Position numbers and translations under genes: made by a program | Shown here: in pieces, positions 47,765-55,821 of the stretch | How positions within the stretch are numbered: position 1 is the stretch's first letter | Layout: the number at the start of each line of letters is the position of its first letter | Source of the DNA: Verrucomicrobiales bacterium | GTDB taxonomy: Bacteria; Verrucomicrobiota; Verrucomicrobiia; Limisphaerales; J093 | Direction of reading: 5' to 3' | DNA length: 64,000 nucleotides | Assembly (NCBI GenBank): GCA_024233305.1 | Contig: JACKPV010000024.1 | Location: 124,001 to 188,000 of the forward strand | Notes under the pieces: model-generated | The model's input: the letters and a program-made list of their open reading frames with translations, nothing else | What the model was told of the DNA's origin: nothing | Databases searched by the model: none

Positions 47765-49211
47765 ATGAACGAGACGAAGACTTACCAGCAGTTCATCGGT
47801 GGGGACTGGGTGGCCTCAGCGGGCGGCGGCACTTTTCAGACGGTGAACCCGGCGGACATCCAGGAGGTGGTGGCCGAATATCCGTCCGGCGTCCAGACCG
47901 ACGCGCGGGCCGCGATCGAGGCGCCGCAAAGGCCTTCCGGTTGGGCGTCCGCGACGGCGTGGCGCGCAGGCGGGTGCTCAGCCAGACATCGCGCATTATC
48001 GAGTCCCGGAAAGCCGATCTGGCCCGCTGCTGACACGCGAGGAGGCAAGACACTCGCCGAAAGCACCGGCGAGGTGCAGCGCGCCGCGGACATCTTCCGC
48101 TTCTTCGGCGGTCTGAGCTATACCCTCGGCAGGCAGACCATCCCGCGACCTGCCAAACAACCTGCTCTATACCGCCCGGCATCCGCTGGGGTGGTGGCCC
48201 TGATCACGCCCTGGAACTTCCTGCCGTCATCCGGCCTGGAAACTCGCTCCCGCCCTGGTCACCGGCAATGCCGTGGTCATCAAACCCGCCTCCGCCAGTC
48301 CCGCATTGACCTTCGAAATCGCCCGGCCCTGGATGAAGCCAGGCTTCCCAAAGGCGTGTTGAACGTCGTGGTCGGGGCGGGCGGCACCGTGGGCGCCGAG
48401 TTGGCCACCACCCGACCGTCGCGGCGCTGTCCTTCACCGGCTCCCACCGTCGGCTCGCAGATCCTCAAACAACTGGCCCCGGATGGTCCGCGCCCAGATG
48501 GAAATGGGCGGCAAGAATCCGACCCTCGTCCTGCGCGACGCCGACCTCGATCTCGCCGCGACGCTTTGTGTCCGCGCGGGCTTCGGTCTCACCGGACAGG
48601 CCTGCACCGCCACCAGCCGGGCCATCGTTGAACGGGCGGTGCTTGAGGCGTTGTCGAGAAACTCGTGGCTCAGGCCGGCAAGGTTCAAGTGGGGAGCAGG
48701 CTGGCTGAAGGAACCGGAATGGGCCCGGCGGTCAATGAAGCCCAGCTGGAAACCGATCTGGACTACATCCGCATCGCGGGCGAGGAGGGCGCCGAGACTC
48801 GTTTGCGGCAGTCAGCGGCTCACCGACGAGGACCGCGCCCACGGCTGGTTCATCAACCGACGGTTTTTCACCGGCGTGACGCCCTCGATGCGGATTGCGC
48901 GGGAGGAATTTTCGGGCCGGTGATCGCCGTGATCGCGGTGGACGACTTCGAGGAAGCGATTGAAGTGGCCAACGGCGTTGACGTCGGGCTCTCGGCCTCG
49001 GTCGTCACACGGGATCTCAAGCGGGCCATGCTCTATGCCGACCGCATTCAGGCCGGCGTGGTGAAGATCAACCAGATCAGCACCGGGCTCGCCCTGCAGG
49101 CCCCGTTCGGCGGGTGAAACAATCGAGCACGGATTCCTTCAAGGAACAGGGGCCGGCGCGATCGAATTCTACTCGCGCGTGAAAACGGTCTACCTGGACT
49201 ACTCCGCGTGA
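47765..49211 (+). pseudogene. Aldehyde dehydrogenase (KGSADH-like), heavily frameshifted
   Basis: The start (TYQQFIGGDWVASAGGGTFQ) and end (VDVGLSASVVTRDLKRAMLY ... GVVKINQISTG) are typical of NAD(P)+ aldehyde dehydrogenases of the alpha-ketoglutaric-semialdehyde type. In between, the reading frame changes many times: GVVALITPWNFL, KGVLNVVVGAGGTVG, MEMGGKNPTLVLRDADLDLA, and the catalytic Cys segment GFGLTGQACTATSR are in different frames. The last stop is at 49211. At least six indels are needed, so it is not functional. It ends 11 bp before repeat B3. Confidence 0.8.
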
Positions 49212-49221
49212 GGCCAGTGCC

Positions 49222-49437
49222 GCTTAGCCGTATCGATTCAACACGGGAGCCGCCGACGTGTAGTCGGCGCTGAAATCAAGGGCTTACGCGGTCTCGCCGG
49301 TTCCGACTGGCAGTCACGTTTTGGTGAATCGTCGCGCCCGGCGGCAGGCGTCCGCATCCCCGCTGAATCATGCGCCGACTGCGCCTCGGCGGCGACGAGC
49401 TACTGGATGGTCAGATGGTCACGGCCAAAGGAACACC
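49222..49437 (-). repeat. Interspersed repeat family B, copy B3
   Basis: About 215 bp in inverse orientation to B2: GCTTAGCCGTATCGATTCAA at the left, arms GGAGCCGCCGACGTGTAGTC and CGACTGCGCCTCGGCGGCGA. The right end (CTACTGGATGG...CACGGCC) is more decayed than in B2. Confidence 0.72.
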
Positions 49438-49531
49438 TTCCCTCCTCGCCGGAAGGCGCAGTTAGAGGTTATGCGAGGAACGCCCGGGTGCAAGAAACGT
49501 CAACACGTTGGCTGCCAGCAATTTGAAGAAT
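49438..49531. other. Short intergenic spacer
   Basis: Spacer between repeat B3 and the tRNA-like gene; no gene seen. Confidence 0.35.
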
Positions 49532-49617
49532 TGGCGGAAGGAGGATTCGAACCCCGATAGCCTTGCGACTACGCCTGATTTCGGGTCAGGTGCCTTCAAC
49601 CACTCAGCCACCCTTCC
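49532..49617 (-). tRNA. tRNA-Ser (anticodon CGA) with aberrant T-arm, possible pseudo-tRNA
   Basis: 86 nt including encoded CCA. Acceptor strands GGAAGGG and TCCTTCC with discriminator G pair fully (one G-U). D-arm GCTGAGTGGTTGAAGGC, anticodon stem-loop CCTGA-CCCGAAA-TCAGG (anticodon CGA) and a 6-bp variable arm (GTAGTC/GGCTAT) are typical of class II tRNA-Ser. The T-arm has only CC after GGGGTTCGAAT before the acceptor strand, three bases short of normal, so the T-stem cannot form. A deletion there suggests a decaying tRNA gene. Confidence 0.65.
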
Positions 49618-49787
49618 CGCCGATGTGTTGGTGATCCGTCCGTCAGTCAGATCAGCCGGGGATTGTGATCGCACAGGGGCGAAGACCTGGCAAGCGCAAT
49701 TGGCGGGCGAAGTGGCGGCGCTCAACCAGTCCGGGCCTTCGATTTCATGGTCTGCCGTTCAGGCATCGGAGTTCACCCTCGAGGGTC

Positions 49788-50197
49788 CTATTCCAGCAGC
49801 ATCAATGGCGGCATGGTGTGGCGTCCGGCACGCCGATAGATGCGGAAGTCGCTGTCGAAGGTGACGACCTGACAATCGCGGTGCATTTCACTCAGGCGAA
49901 CCACCGTGGCGTCGGCCAGGGACATGGGAACGTCGCGATACTTGCGCAACAGAGATCGCAATGCGGCGCGTTCGCGATTGAACTCCAGGCCGACGGCGAT
50001 CGCCCCAGTGTCCGCGAGCGCGAAGAGTGCGTCGGCGTCGAACCATCCTGGCGAGCAGGAACGCCGCTTCGGTCAGCACGGGCTCGCTCGTGAGCAGCGG
50101 CAGGGAGGGCCTTTGCCTGGCAGCACACCCATTTGTGTTCCTGCGTGTCGGCGTCGAGGAGCGCCACCAACGGGCCGGTGTCCACGATGGCGATCAT
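49788..50197 (-). pseudogene. PIN-domain toxin relic, frameshifted
   Basis: ATG 50197 begins MIAIVDTGPLVALLDADTQE (first acidic residue). The next parts are in other frames: VLTEAAFLLARMVRRRRTL, then a C-terminal frame with MSLADATVVRLSEMHRDC and TFDSDFRIYRR, ending PPLMLLE at 49788. Two single-base shifts (near 50105 and 50035) explain this. All four acidic positions would be present if corrected. The frameshifted RHH antitoxin just upstream completes a dead TA pair. Confidence 0.7.
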
Positions 50198-50259
50198 TCC
50201 AGAAGCCTTCCAGGTGCTTCGGGTTGGTGGCCAGATCACGCTTGCCACGCCCGCGCCGC

Positions 50260-50460
50260 TCAGACTCGTTTCAAGACCGGCAGCGCCGTCGTACGCGATT
50301 CCCGGGCGGCAGCAGGCAGATTCGGCGGGAGCGTGTGGTCCGGCAGTTGCTTCTCCAGACATTCCCGCACCAGGGAGGATTTTGTGGTCCGCCGTGCGCG
50401 CTTTCCTTTTCGAGCCGGGCCAGAAGTCGCTCCGGCAATTTGAGCCGAAATCGTTGTCAT
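50260..50460 (-). pseudogene. Ribbon-helix-helix antitoxin relic with compensating indels
   Basis: The frame from ATG 50460 reads MTTISAQIAGATSG then RRTTKSSLVRECLEKQL. Between them the expected RHH strand and helix are in the next frame (FRLKLPERLLARLEKESA). Two one-base indels about 60 bases apart therefore leave the frame open but replace the beta-strand that binds DNA. Partner of the PIN relic that starts 63 bp downstream. Confidence 0.6.
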
Positions 50461-50623
50461 GCGGTCAGGGTAATACGCGCTGCCGGGCCGGGCAATACCG
50501 CCTTCGATCGGCGATCGCGCGCAGTTTGGGCTTGCTCACGCAGGGCTTCCGTGCCCTGGGGAACTGCGTTTCCAGCGTAGCAGTGTTTTCATGGTCTGTC
50601 GTGTCCACGTCGCCTTCCGCGCT
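50461..50623. other. Intergenic spacer upstream of the antitoxin relic
   Basis: About 160 bases; probable former promoter region of the dead TA pair and 3' flank of the relic at 50624. Nothing else recognised. Confidence 0.35.
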
Positions 50624-50940
50624 TCAGCTCAGTCCGCGCCGGGGCGGTGCTGCTTCAGCTTCGGCCAGTGCAGGCGCTGGGCCGGCGTGGTCGGCGGCAG
50701 GCGATGACGAGCATCTCGTCGCGGCGTGACGGTAGTGACGCGAAAGCAACCCCAGTATCCGTTCGGCATACTCCTCCGCCCGCGCCGTGGCGGAGAGGAC
50801 CTTGAACCAGGTCGGCAACACTCTTTCCCAGTCCACGCCGACCTGCCACGAGCCGCCCTCGTCCGCGAAGAAGATGACCGCCTCGGGATCTCGATCGATG
50901 CGGTCAAGCGTGTTGCTTCGGCAAGAGTGCGTGAGGGGGT
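50624..50940 (-). pseudogene. Fragment of the FFADEGGSWQVGVDW protein family
   Basis: The minus-strand frame contains LDRIDRDPEAVIFFADEGGS, WQVGVDWERVLPTWFKVLSA and EYAERILGLLSRHYRH. It matches residues ~105-165 of the intact protein at 58661-59233. The start is absent, and the C-terminal part is shifted into two other frames (DEMLVIACRR and TPAQRLHWPKLKQ). It is thus a truncated, frameshifted relative, positioned just before the IS66 remnant. Confidence 0.7.
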
Positions 50941-50969
50941 TTTGGGGTGCGGCGTAGACTGGGCCGCAG

Positions 50970-51395
50970 ATGAAGGCGACGAAATCTGCCGCGGCGCAGA
51001 GAGGCATCCACGGGGGCAGGCACCTGGACGGGTTGGCCCGTCGGCTCAGGCAGTGGCGGGCGCGACGAGGTTCCAAAGGACCGCTTCCGCAGTGGGTCTG
51101 GGACGAGGCGAGCGGAGCCGCACGTGACCATGGAGTCAGTCGAGTGGCCCGGGTGCTGGGGCTCGATTACGACAAGCTCAAGCGGCGAGCGGCGTGCTTC
51201 CTGCCGCAGCCAGGTCAGCGGTGCCCCGCCCAGGGTTTGTGGAACTGAAGCTCAGCCCGACACCGTCCATCAGCAGCGAATGGACGCTCGAACTTTCCGA
51301 TCCCCAAGGCCGCAAGCTAACTCTGCGGGGACCGAGCGAACCGTCGTCCTGGCGCGACTGGCCCGCGCTTTCTGGCCGCAGCGAGCATGATCCAG
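50970..51395 (+). pseudogene. IS66 TnpA-like accessory protein, frameshifted
   Basis: ATG 50970 encodes LARRLRQWRARRGSKGPLPQ, then DEASGAARDHGVSRVARVLG and LDYDKLKRRA, the N-terminal helix-turn-helix type of IS66 TnpA. The conserved C-terminal part (FVELKLSP ... ERTVVLARLARAFWP) is in two other frames, so two indels are needed. Start of the IS66 remnant. Confidence 0.6.
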
Positions 51396-51735
51396 ATCAC
51401 CCGCAGATGCGGATTCTCCTGGCGGTTGGGCCGGTCGATTTTCGCAAGGGCATCGACGGGCTGGCCGCGGTGTGCCGGCAGGCGCTGGTCGCTCGATCCG
51501 ATGAGTGGGGCCCTCTTCGTGTTCCGTTCCCGTCGCGGCACCGCCTTGAAGATGATTGTCTATGACGGGCAGGGCTACTGGCTGGCGCAAAACGGCTCTC
51601 GACCGGGCGCTTCAACTGGTGGCCGTCGGCCTCAGGCAAAGCCGGCCTGGAACTCGACGCCCATCAGGTCCATCTGCTCCTCTGGAACGGGGATCCTTCC
51701 CAGCCCACGCCGCCCCGATGTGGCGGCGGTTGTGA
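51387..51735 (+). pseudogene. IS66 TnpB (Orf2) relic, frameshifted
   Basis: MIQIT, QMRILLAVGPVDFRKGIDGL with AAVCRQAL, SLDPMSGALFVFRSRRG then TALKMIVYDGQGYWLAQ, and RFNWWPSASG ... LLLWNGDP lie in successive frames. Together they reconstruct a typical ~115-residue TnpB ending at 51735. At least three indels. The exact molecular role of TnpB in IS66 is unclear. Confidence 0.75.
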
Positions 51736-51802
51736 GAAGTTGAGGTGAAGTTTTTCGCCTCGGACCTTGCGTTCCAGATTCTGCCCCTCTATTCTCGGGG
51801 GC

Positions 51803-52683
51803 ATGTCGCCGGTGTTGTTGCGTTATCGCGGTCGGGAGATCGGGGCCGAAGCGACCCGGTTCATCCAGCAACTCATCGATCAGAACCCGGGCCTTTCTCG
51901 CCGTCGGCTCTCGGTCGAACTGTGTCGGGCGTGGAACTGGACCCAAGCCAACGGCCAGTGGCGCGACATGGTCGCCCGCAGCCTGATGCTCCAACTCCAC
52001 CGGGCCGGCCACATCCGGCTGCCGGACAAACGGATGTCCCCGCCCAACAACGTGGTGGCGAAACGCACCCCCGAACCGACGCTGCCCCTCTGGGAACAAC
52101 CCCGCCAATGCTCGCTGCGGGAACTGGGCCCTCTGGAAATCAAACCGGTGCGGCGCACGGCCGCCGAACCGCTCTTCAACGCGTTGCTCAACAGCATCAC
52201 TACCTGGGCTACACCCAGCCGGTCGGTGAACATCTCAAGTATCTGGTCTTTGCCGGAACCGATCCGATTGCGGCAATGGCCTGGTCCTCGCCCCCGCGCC
52301 ATCTGGCGCCACGGGACCGGTTCATCGGTTGGTCGGCTCCGGTGCGCCGCCGCAACCTGCATCTCATCGCCTACAACACCCGCTTTCTGATTGCTCCCTG
52401 GATTGCGGTGCCACACCTGGCCAGCCACCTCTTGGGCCGGATCGCCCGCCGGATCTCGACCGACTGGCAGGCCCTCTACGCCCACCCGATCTGGCTCCTG
52501 GAGACCTTCATCGATCCGGCCCGTTTCCGCGGGGTCTGTTACCGGGCGGCCAACTGGATTTACCTGGGACTGACCACCGGTCGCGGGCACAACGCCACCA
52601 CCAGCCGTTGCGATCAACCCCGCAAGCAACTCTGGGTCCAGCCCCTCGCGCGGGACTTCCGCCGCCGGCTGCAGGCGCTTTGA
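51803..52683 (+). pseudogene. DUF4338 (DruA-like) protein with one frameshift
   Basis: ATG 51803 encodes LLRYRGREIGAEATRFIQQL, RLSVELCRAWNW and CSLRELGPLEI; at about 52194 a missing C shifts the frame and the rest (QHHYLGYTQPVGEHLKYLVF, RFLIAPWIAVPHLASHLLGR, CYRAANWIYLGLTTGRG) continues to 52683. Corrected length is about 293 residues. DUF4338 is the family of DruA, a component of the Druantia phage-defence system, but many members travel with IS66-like elements as here. Only one indel separates it from an intact gene. Confidence 0.78.
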
Positions 52684-52686
52684 ACC

Positions 52687-53760
52687 ATGAAATCCCTCCC
52701 CGATCTCAACCGCCTGGTCCTGCCCCCAGAGCAACGGGAGGCATTCCTGGCCGCGGTGCGACCTCTGCTTCCGCCCGAACAGTTCGAGTTCATCCAAGCG
52801 ATGGTCGAGGCCTTTCCCCAGATCAAGCAACTGCTCGAGGGGAAGAACCTCTCCATCGCCCGCCTGCGACAAGTGCTCTTCGGCGCCGCCACCGAGAAGA
52901 CCGCCACGGTTTGTCCACCCGCCCCATCCGCGTCCAACCCCAAAGGCCAGGGCAAACGCCGGGGCCACGGTCGTCGTCCAGCCCGCGCCTACACCGGCGC
53001 TCGTCGCCAAACGGTGCGGCATCCCCGCCTTCGGCCCGGCGACCAGTGTCCCGAATGCGGGAAAGGTCGCCTGCGTCGCCAGCCCCAGCCGGCCCCGGTG
53101 GTGCGGGTCGAGGCCCAACCGCCGTTTCCGGCCACCGTCTTCGAGAAGGAAGTGCTCCGCTGCAACCTTTGCGGCAAGACCTTCACCGCCCCGACCCCGC
53201 CCGAAGCCGGCGAGTCCAAGTACGCGCCCGGGGTCGGGGTGTTGGAGAGCGTGCGCGCGATCTACCGCTTCGAGGCCCTCGCCAAGCAGCAGCGACTTGA
53301 TCCCGCGGCCCGTCTTCGGTTCCACCAGACTCACAGTCAGCCGCTGATGGAGGCGCTCAAGGCGTGGCTCGATGAACAGATCGAAGGCCACCGGGTCGAA
53401 CCCAACAGCACGCTCGGCGAGGCCATCGGCTTCATGCGCCGCCATTGGGGGCCGCTGACCTTGTTCCTGCGGGAACCGGGTGCTCCGCTGGATAACAACC
53501 TGTGCGAGCAAATTCTGAAGATGGCGATCCTCCATCGGAAGAACTCCCTGAGCTTCAAGACCCAGCACGGCGCCCAAGTTGGCGACCTGTTCATGAGCCT
53601 CATCCAGACCTGTCGGCTCAATCGGGTCAACCCGTGGGACTACCTGATGGCTTTGGTCCGGCATCCTGACCAGGTGCGCGCCAATCCGGAACAATGGCTC
53701 CCCTGGAATTACCAGGACGCCTTGGAGTCGGCGAAGGCACCGGCCTCCACCAACGACTGA
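52687..53760 (+). CDS. IS66 TnpC-like transposase lacking the catalytic core
   Basis: 357 residues in one clean frame (IS66 TnpC is usually about 500). The N-terminus has a helical leader, a basic linker and the zinc motif (CPECGKGRL ... CNLCGKTF). After ESKYAPGVGV the sequence jumps directly to LESVRAIYRFEALAKQQRLD, a C-terminal segment, and ends with LDNNLCEQILKMAILHRKNS. The ~180 residues that hold the first two catalytic Asp (HNDDT-like and SDMLxxN-like) are absent. An in-frame deletion is the simplest reading; the product cannot transpose but could bind element ends. Confidence 0.8.
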   Translation: MKSLPDLNRLVLPPEQREAFLAAVRPLLPPEQFEFIQAMVEAFPQIKQLLEGKNLSIARLRQVLFGAATEKTATVCPPAPSASNPKGQGKRRGHGRRPARAYTGARRQTVRHPRLRPGDQCPECGKGRLRRQPQPAPVVRVEAQPPFPATVFEKEVLRCNLCGKTFTAPTPPEAGESKYAPGVGVLESVRAIYRFEALAKQQRLDPAARLRFHQTHSQPLMEALKAWLDEQIEGHRVEPNSTLGEAIGFMRRHWGPLTLFLREPGAPLDNNLCEQILKMAILHRKNSLSFKTQHGAQVGDLFMSLIQTCRLNRVNPWDYLMALVRHPDQVRANPEQWLPWNYQDALESAKAPASTND

Positions 53761-53859
53761 TCCTCCCGGCGAGGTCCAATCCCTCGCCCCGCCCTCTCCC
53801 CGTCATCATTCCGCCGCGGTGTCGCCCGCAGCGCCTCCGCACCCTTGCCGAAGCAACAC
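53761..53859. other. Spacer between IS66 remnant and attC-like site 1
   Basis: 99 bases without a gene. Confidence 0.35.
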
Positions 53860-53920
53860 GTTCAACAAGGGCATGCAGCCGACGCGCGAGGACGCGCGCG
53901 GCTGATGCCGAGCGTTCGAT
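53860..53920 (+). other. attC-like recombination site 1
   Basis: 61 bp. 5' core GTTCAAC (53860-53866) fits RYYYAAC, and 3' core GTTCGAT (53914-53920) is close to GTTRRRY. Between them GCAT-g-CAGCCG-a-CGCGCG pairs with CGCGCG-CGGCTG-ATGC, leaving single unpaired G and A on one arm, exactly the extrahelical bases by which integron integrases recognise attC hairpins. It precedes TA module 1. Confidence 0.75.
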
Positions 53921-53965
53921 GAAAAGGGACTCGCCGAGCGCAAGCGCTAGCGGTAGGTTTGCGCC

Positions 53966-54175
53966 ATGACGGTCGAAGAAGTCAAAGCGCTGCCGGTGGC
54001 CCAGAAGATGCAGATCATGGAGGCCATCTGGGAGGACTTGCGAGATCGGTTTGAGCAGGCGGATCCCCCAGATTCGATCAAGCGCCTCCTGGATCAGCGT
54101 CGGGGACGCGCTCGGGACGGTTCAGCGGTGCTCTTGGACTGGGACAGCGTGAAGTCCGGGATTGGCCGCGCATGA
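53966..54175 (+). CDS. Addiction-module antitoxin (RelB/TIGR02574-like), module 1
   Basis: 69 residues: VEEVKALPVAQKMQIMEAIW then EDLRD, a charged middle, and the LLDWDSVK ending typical of the 'putative addiction module component' family. It should neutralise the ParE-like toxin encoded next; the start of that gene overlaps this stop (ATGA). Confidence 0.8.
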   Translation: MTVEEVKALPVAQKMQIMEAIWEDLRDRFEQADPPDSIKRLLDQRRGRARDGSAVLLDWDSVKSGIGRA

Positions 54176-54408
54176 TCGCGGTCAGGATATCCGAGGAGGC
54201 GCTGGAGGACCTGAACGATGGCTACCTGCTCTACGAGGCCCAGCAGGCCGGGCTGGGTGATTACTACGCGAGCTGCCTCCGGGCGGACATCGAGGGGCTA
54301 CGTGCATATGCTGGAATTCACCGCGTGGTTTACCGGGATTATCACCGGCTGCTGAGCCAGGTGTTCCCCATATCTTCAATGGGCACACGACGGGTCGGCG
54401 GTCATTGA
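54172..54408 (+). pseudogene. ParE/RelE-like toxin, C-terminus frameshifted, module 1
   Basis: 78 residues: IAVRISEEALEDLNDGYLLY, GLGDYYASCLRADIEGLRAY and AGIHRVVYRDYHRLLSQVFP fit ParE/RelE. The frame then goes off (ISSMGTRRVGG). The expected final strand (AVIDLR-type) is encoded in the next frame at about 54390-54415. Probably inactive, leaving an orphan antitoxin. Confidence 0.7.
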
Positions 54409-54433
54409 CTTGCGACCGCCTGGAAGCAGGCTG

Positions 54434-55192
54434 ATGAATATGCACAATGGAACACGAGTCGCGCGCCAGACAGACGACTTCTGGGGGCGGCTATTCTTCG
54501 TGCGACTTCAGGCTTCTTACGTACGGTGGCTGGCAAATAAGACTACGGTCCTGGGACGAAGTGAAGGGGCAGGGCCCAACAACGAGATCCTACGGACGCT
54601 CGTACCTCGCGCCGCAGATCTCCACGTTATGTGCAAGACTAGTTCGCCCATCTCATTCTGGGGTCCTCTGGCTCGTCAGGAGTCTCACACACTCGATGTT
54701 CTTTGGACCGGGCTCTGTCAGCTGAACACCGCAGTCAGCAAGCTCGAGGAAGAACGCGTTCAGCAGCACCCGAAGTCGAGAGACATGATGATGATGAGCT
54801 TTGATTCGGCGTACGGGAGTGGCGACGCTACTCTGCTGAACTACTTTTTTTGGTACTCGTGTAGCGCCGACGCCTTTCTGGACCTGTTCGTGAAGGCCTT
54901 CACGGTCGTGGAAGACCCAAGTCCCACTTTTGGCCGGATGCGGAAGTTCCGCGACAAGGTGGCGGCGCATTTATCCCACGTTCAGCCACGCAGAGACAAC
55001 CAGGAGACACAGGCTGCTTCGCTACGGCAGTTTGTCACATGGGATTTCGGCAGGTATTCCGCGGGGCGTGAGGTTACCGCCGATTTGCAGACCGGGGAGA
55101 GATCCCCAACAGACTGGGGGTGGCAACTCACCAAGATCCACGAGGAATTGGATGCATTCATCAGACGCAATTTGCCGAACCCGAGCACATAA
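54434..55192 (+). CDS. Hypothetical HEPN-like protein in a gene cassette
   Basis: 252 residues from ATG 54434. Mostly helical, lower GC than neighbours. Conserved-looking parts: LHVMCKTSSPISFWGPLARQ, LLNYFFWYSCSADAFLDLF and MRKFRDKVAAHLSHVQ. The last contains R-x5-H (RDKVAAH), within the Rx4-6H pattern of HEPN RNases, in the usual 'FRDKVAAH' context of AbiV/HEPN-type proteins. Family assignment is tentative. The stop lies at the edge of attC-like site 2, as is normal for integron cassette genes. Confidence 0.55.
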   Translation: MNMHNGTRVARQTDDFWGRLFFVRLQASYVRWLANKTTVLGRSEGAGPNNEILRTLVPRAADLHVMCKTSSPISFWGPLARQESHTLDVLWTGLCQLNTAVSKLEEERVQQHPKSRDMMMMSFDSAYGSGDATLLNYFFWYSCSADAFLDLFVKAFTVVEDPSPTFGRMRKFRDKVAAHLSHVQPRRDNQETQAASLRQFVTWDFGRYSAGREVTADLQTGERSPTDWGWQLTKIHEELDAFIRRNLPNPST

Positions 55193-55242
55193 GGGCATGC
55201 AGCCGACGCCGCAACGCGGCGCGGCTGATGCCCGGCGTTCGA
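55182..55242 (+). other. attC-like recombination site 2
   Basis: About 61 bp. GCAT-g-CAGCCG-a-CGCC pairs with GGCG-CGGCTG-ATGC: the same arms and the same unpaired G and A as site 1, with a different loop. 3' core GTTCGAC (55236-55242). The 5' core is degenerate (CACATAA) and overlaps the stop of the upstream gene. Confidence 0.72.
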
Positions 55243-55298
55243 CCCGGTGGCCAGTGGCGGACACTTGACGGCCTGCGAGCGGCGGCGGAGACTTCGGC

Positions 55299-55526
55299 AT
55301 GACGTTGGCAGAGGTTCAGGAGAGTGCGATGGAGCTGTCGTCCAGCGAGCGAGCAGAGTTGCTGGATTGGCTTTGGGACGGCCTTCAGCCGAGAGGCGTT
55401 CTGGAGTTGCAGGAGCGATGGGCAGCGGAGGCGGAGGAGCGTATCGATGCGGTGGATCGCGGTGATCTTCAGACCGTTGACGGGCCGACGGCTTTTGAGG
55501 AGTTGCGTCGTTCATCAGGGGCATGA
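55299..55526 (+). CDS. Addiction-module antitoxin, module 2
   Basis: 75 residues: LAEVQESAMELSSSERAELL, LDWLWDGLQP and the charged tail with EERIDAVDRGDLQTVDG. A RelB-like antitoxin of the addiction-module family, coupled to the ParE-like toxin by an ATGA overlap. Autorepression is likely. Confidence 0.8.
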   Translation: MTLAEVQESAMELSSSERAELLDWLWDGLQPRGVLELQERWAAEAEERIDAVDRGDLQTVDGPTAFEELRRSSGA

Positions 55527-55813
55527 CCTATCGTTTCACGTCGGCGGCGCTGAGTGAGTTGCGCGGTGCCCTGGTGGCTTACGAGAGCAAGGAGCGAGGA
55601 CTGGGCAAACGGTTCCTGGCAGAGGTCGACGGGACGATATCGCGGATTCTGATGGCACCGGAGGCTTGGCGCCGGTTATCTGCGCGCACACGGCGATGCC
55701 TCGTGCACCGGTTTCCGTTCGGCGTGCTGTATCAGATTCGAGGCGGGGAAGTCCTCGTGGTGTCGGTGATGGATCTGCGACGTGATCCCGCCTCCTGGAG
55801 AAAGCACTTGTGA
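55523..55813 (+). CDS. RelE/ParE-family toxin, module 2
   Basis: 96 residues: YRFTSAALSELRGALVAYES, GKRFLAEVDGTISRIL, RRCLVHRFPFGVLYQIRGGE and VSVMDLRRDPASWRKHL, a complete ParE/RelE fold with the usual C-terminal D-x-R-x-D-P-x-x-W motif. ParE types poison gyrase and RelE types cut mRNA on the ribosome; the sequence does not decide which. Appears intact. Confidence 0.85.
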   Translation: MTYRFTSAALSELRGALVAYESKERGLGKRFLAEVDGTISRILMAPEAWRRLSARTRRCLVHRFPFGVLYQIRGGEVLVVSVMDLRRDPASWRKHL

Positions 55814-55821
55814 TGGATCGG

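Larger units (their letters stand above)
50970..53760 (+). mobile_element. Decayed IS66-family element with DUF4338 gene
   Basis: Gene order tnpA-like, tnpB, DUF4338, tnpC-like, all on one strand with little spacing. tnpA, tnpB and DUF4338 carry frameshifts, and tnpC lacks its catalytic core. Terminal repeats were not identified, so the limits are the outer genes. Confidence 0.7.

Noticed and set aside
51803..52683. Complete Druantia defence system
   Set aside because: Only a frameshifted DUF4338 gene is present, within an IS66; there is no large DruE-type helicase or other Druantia partner.
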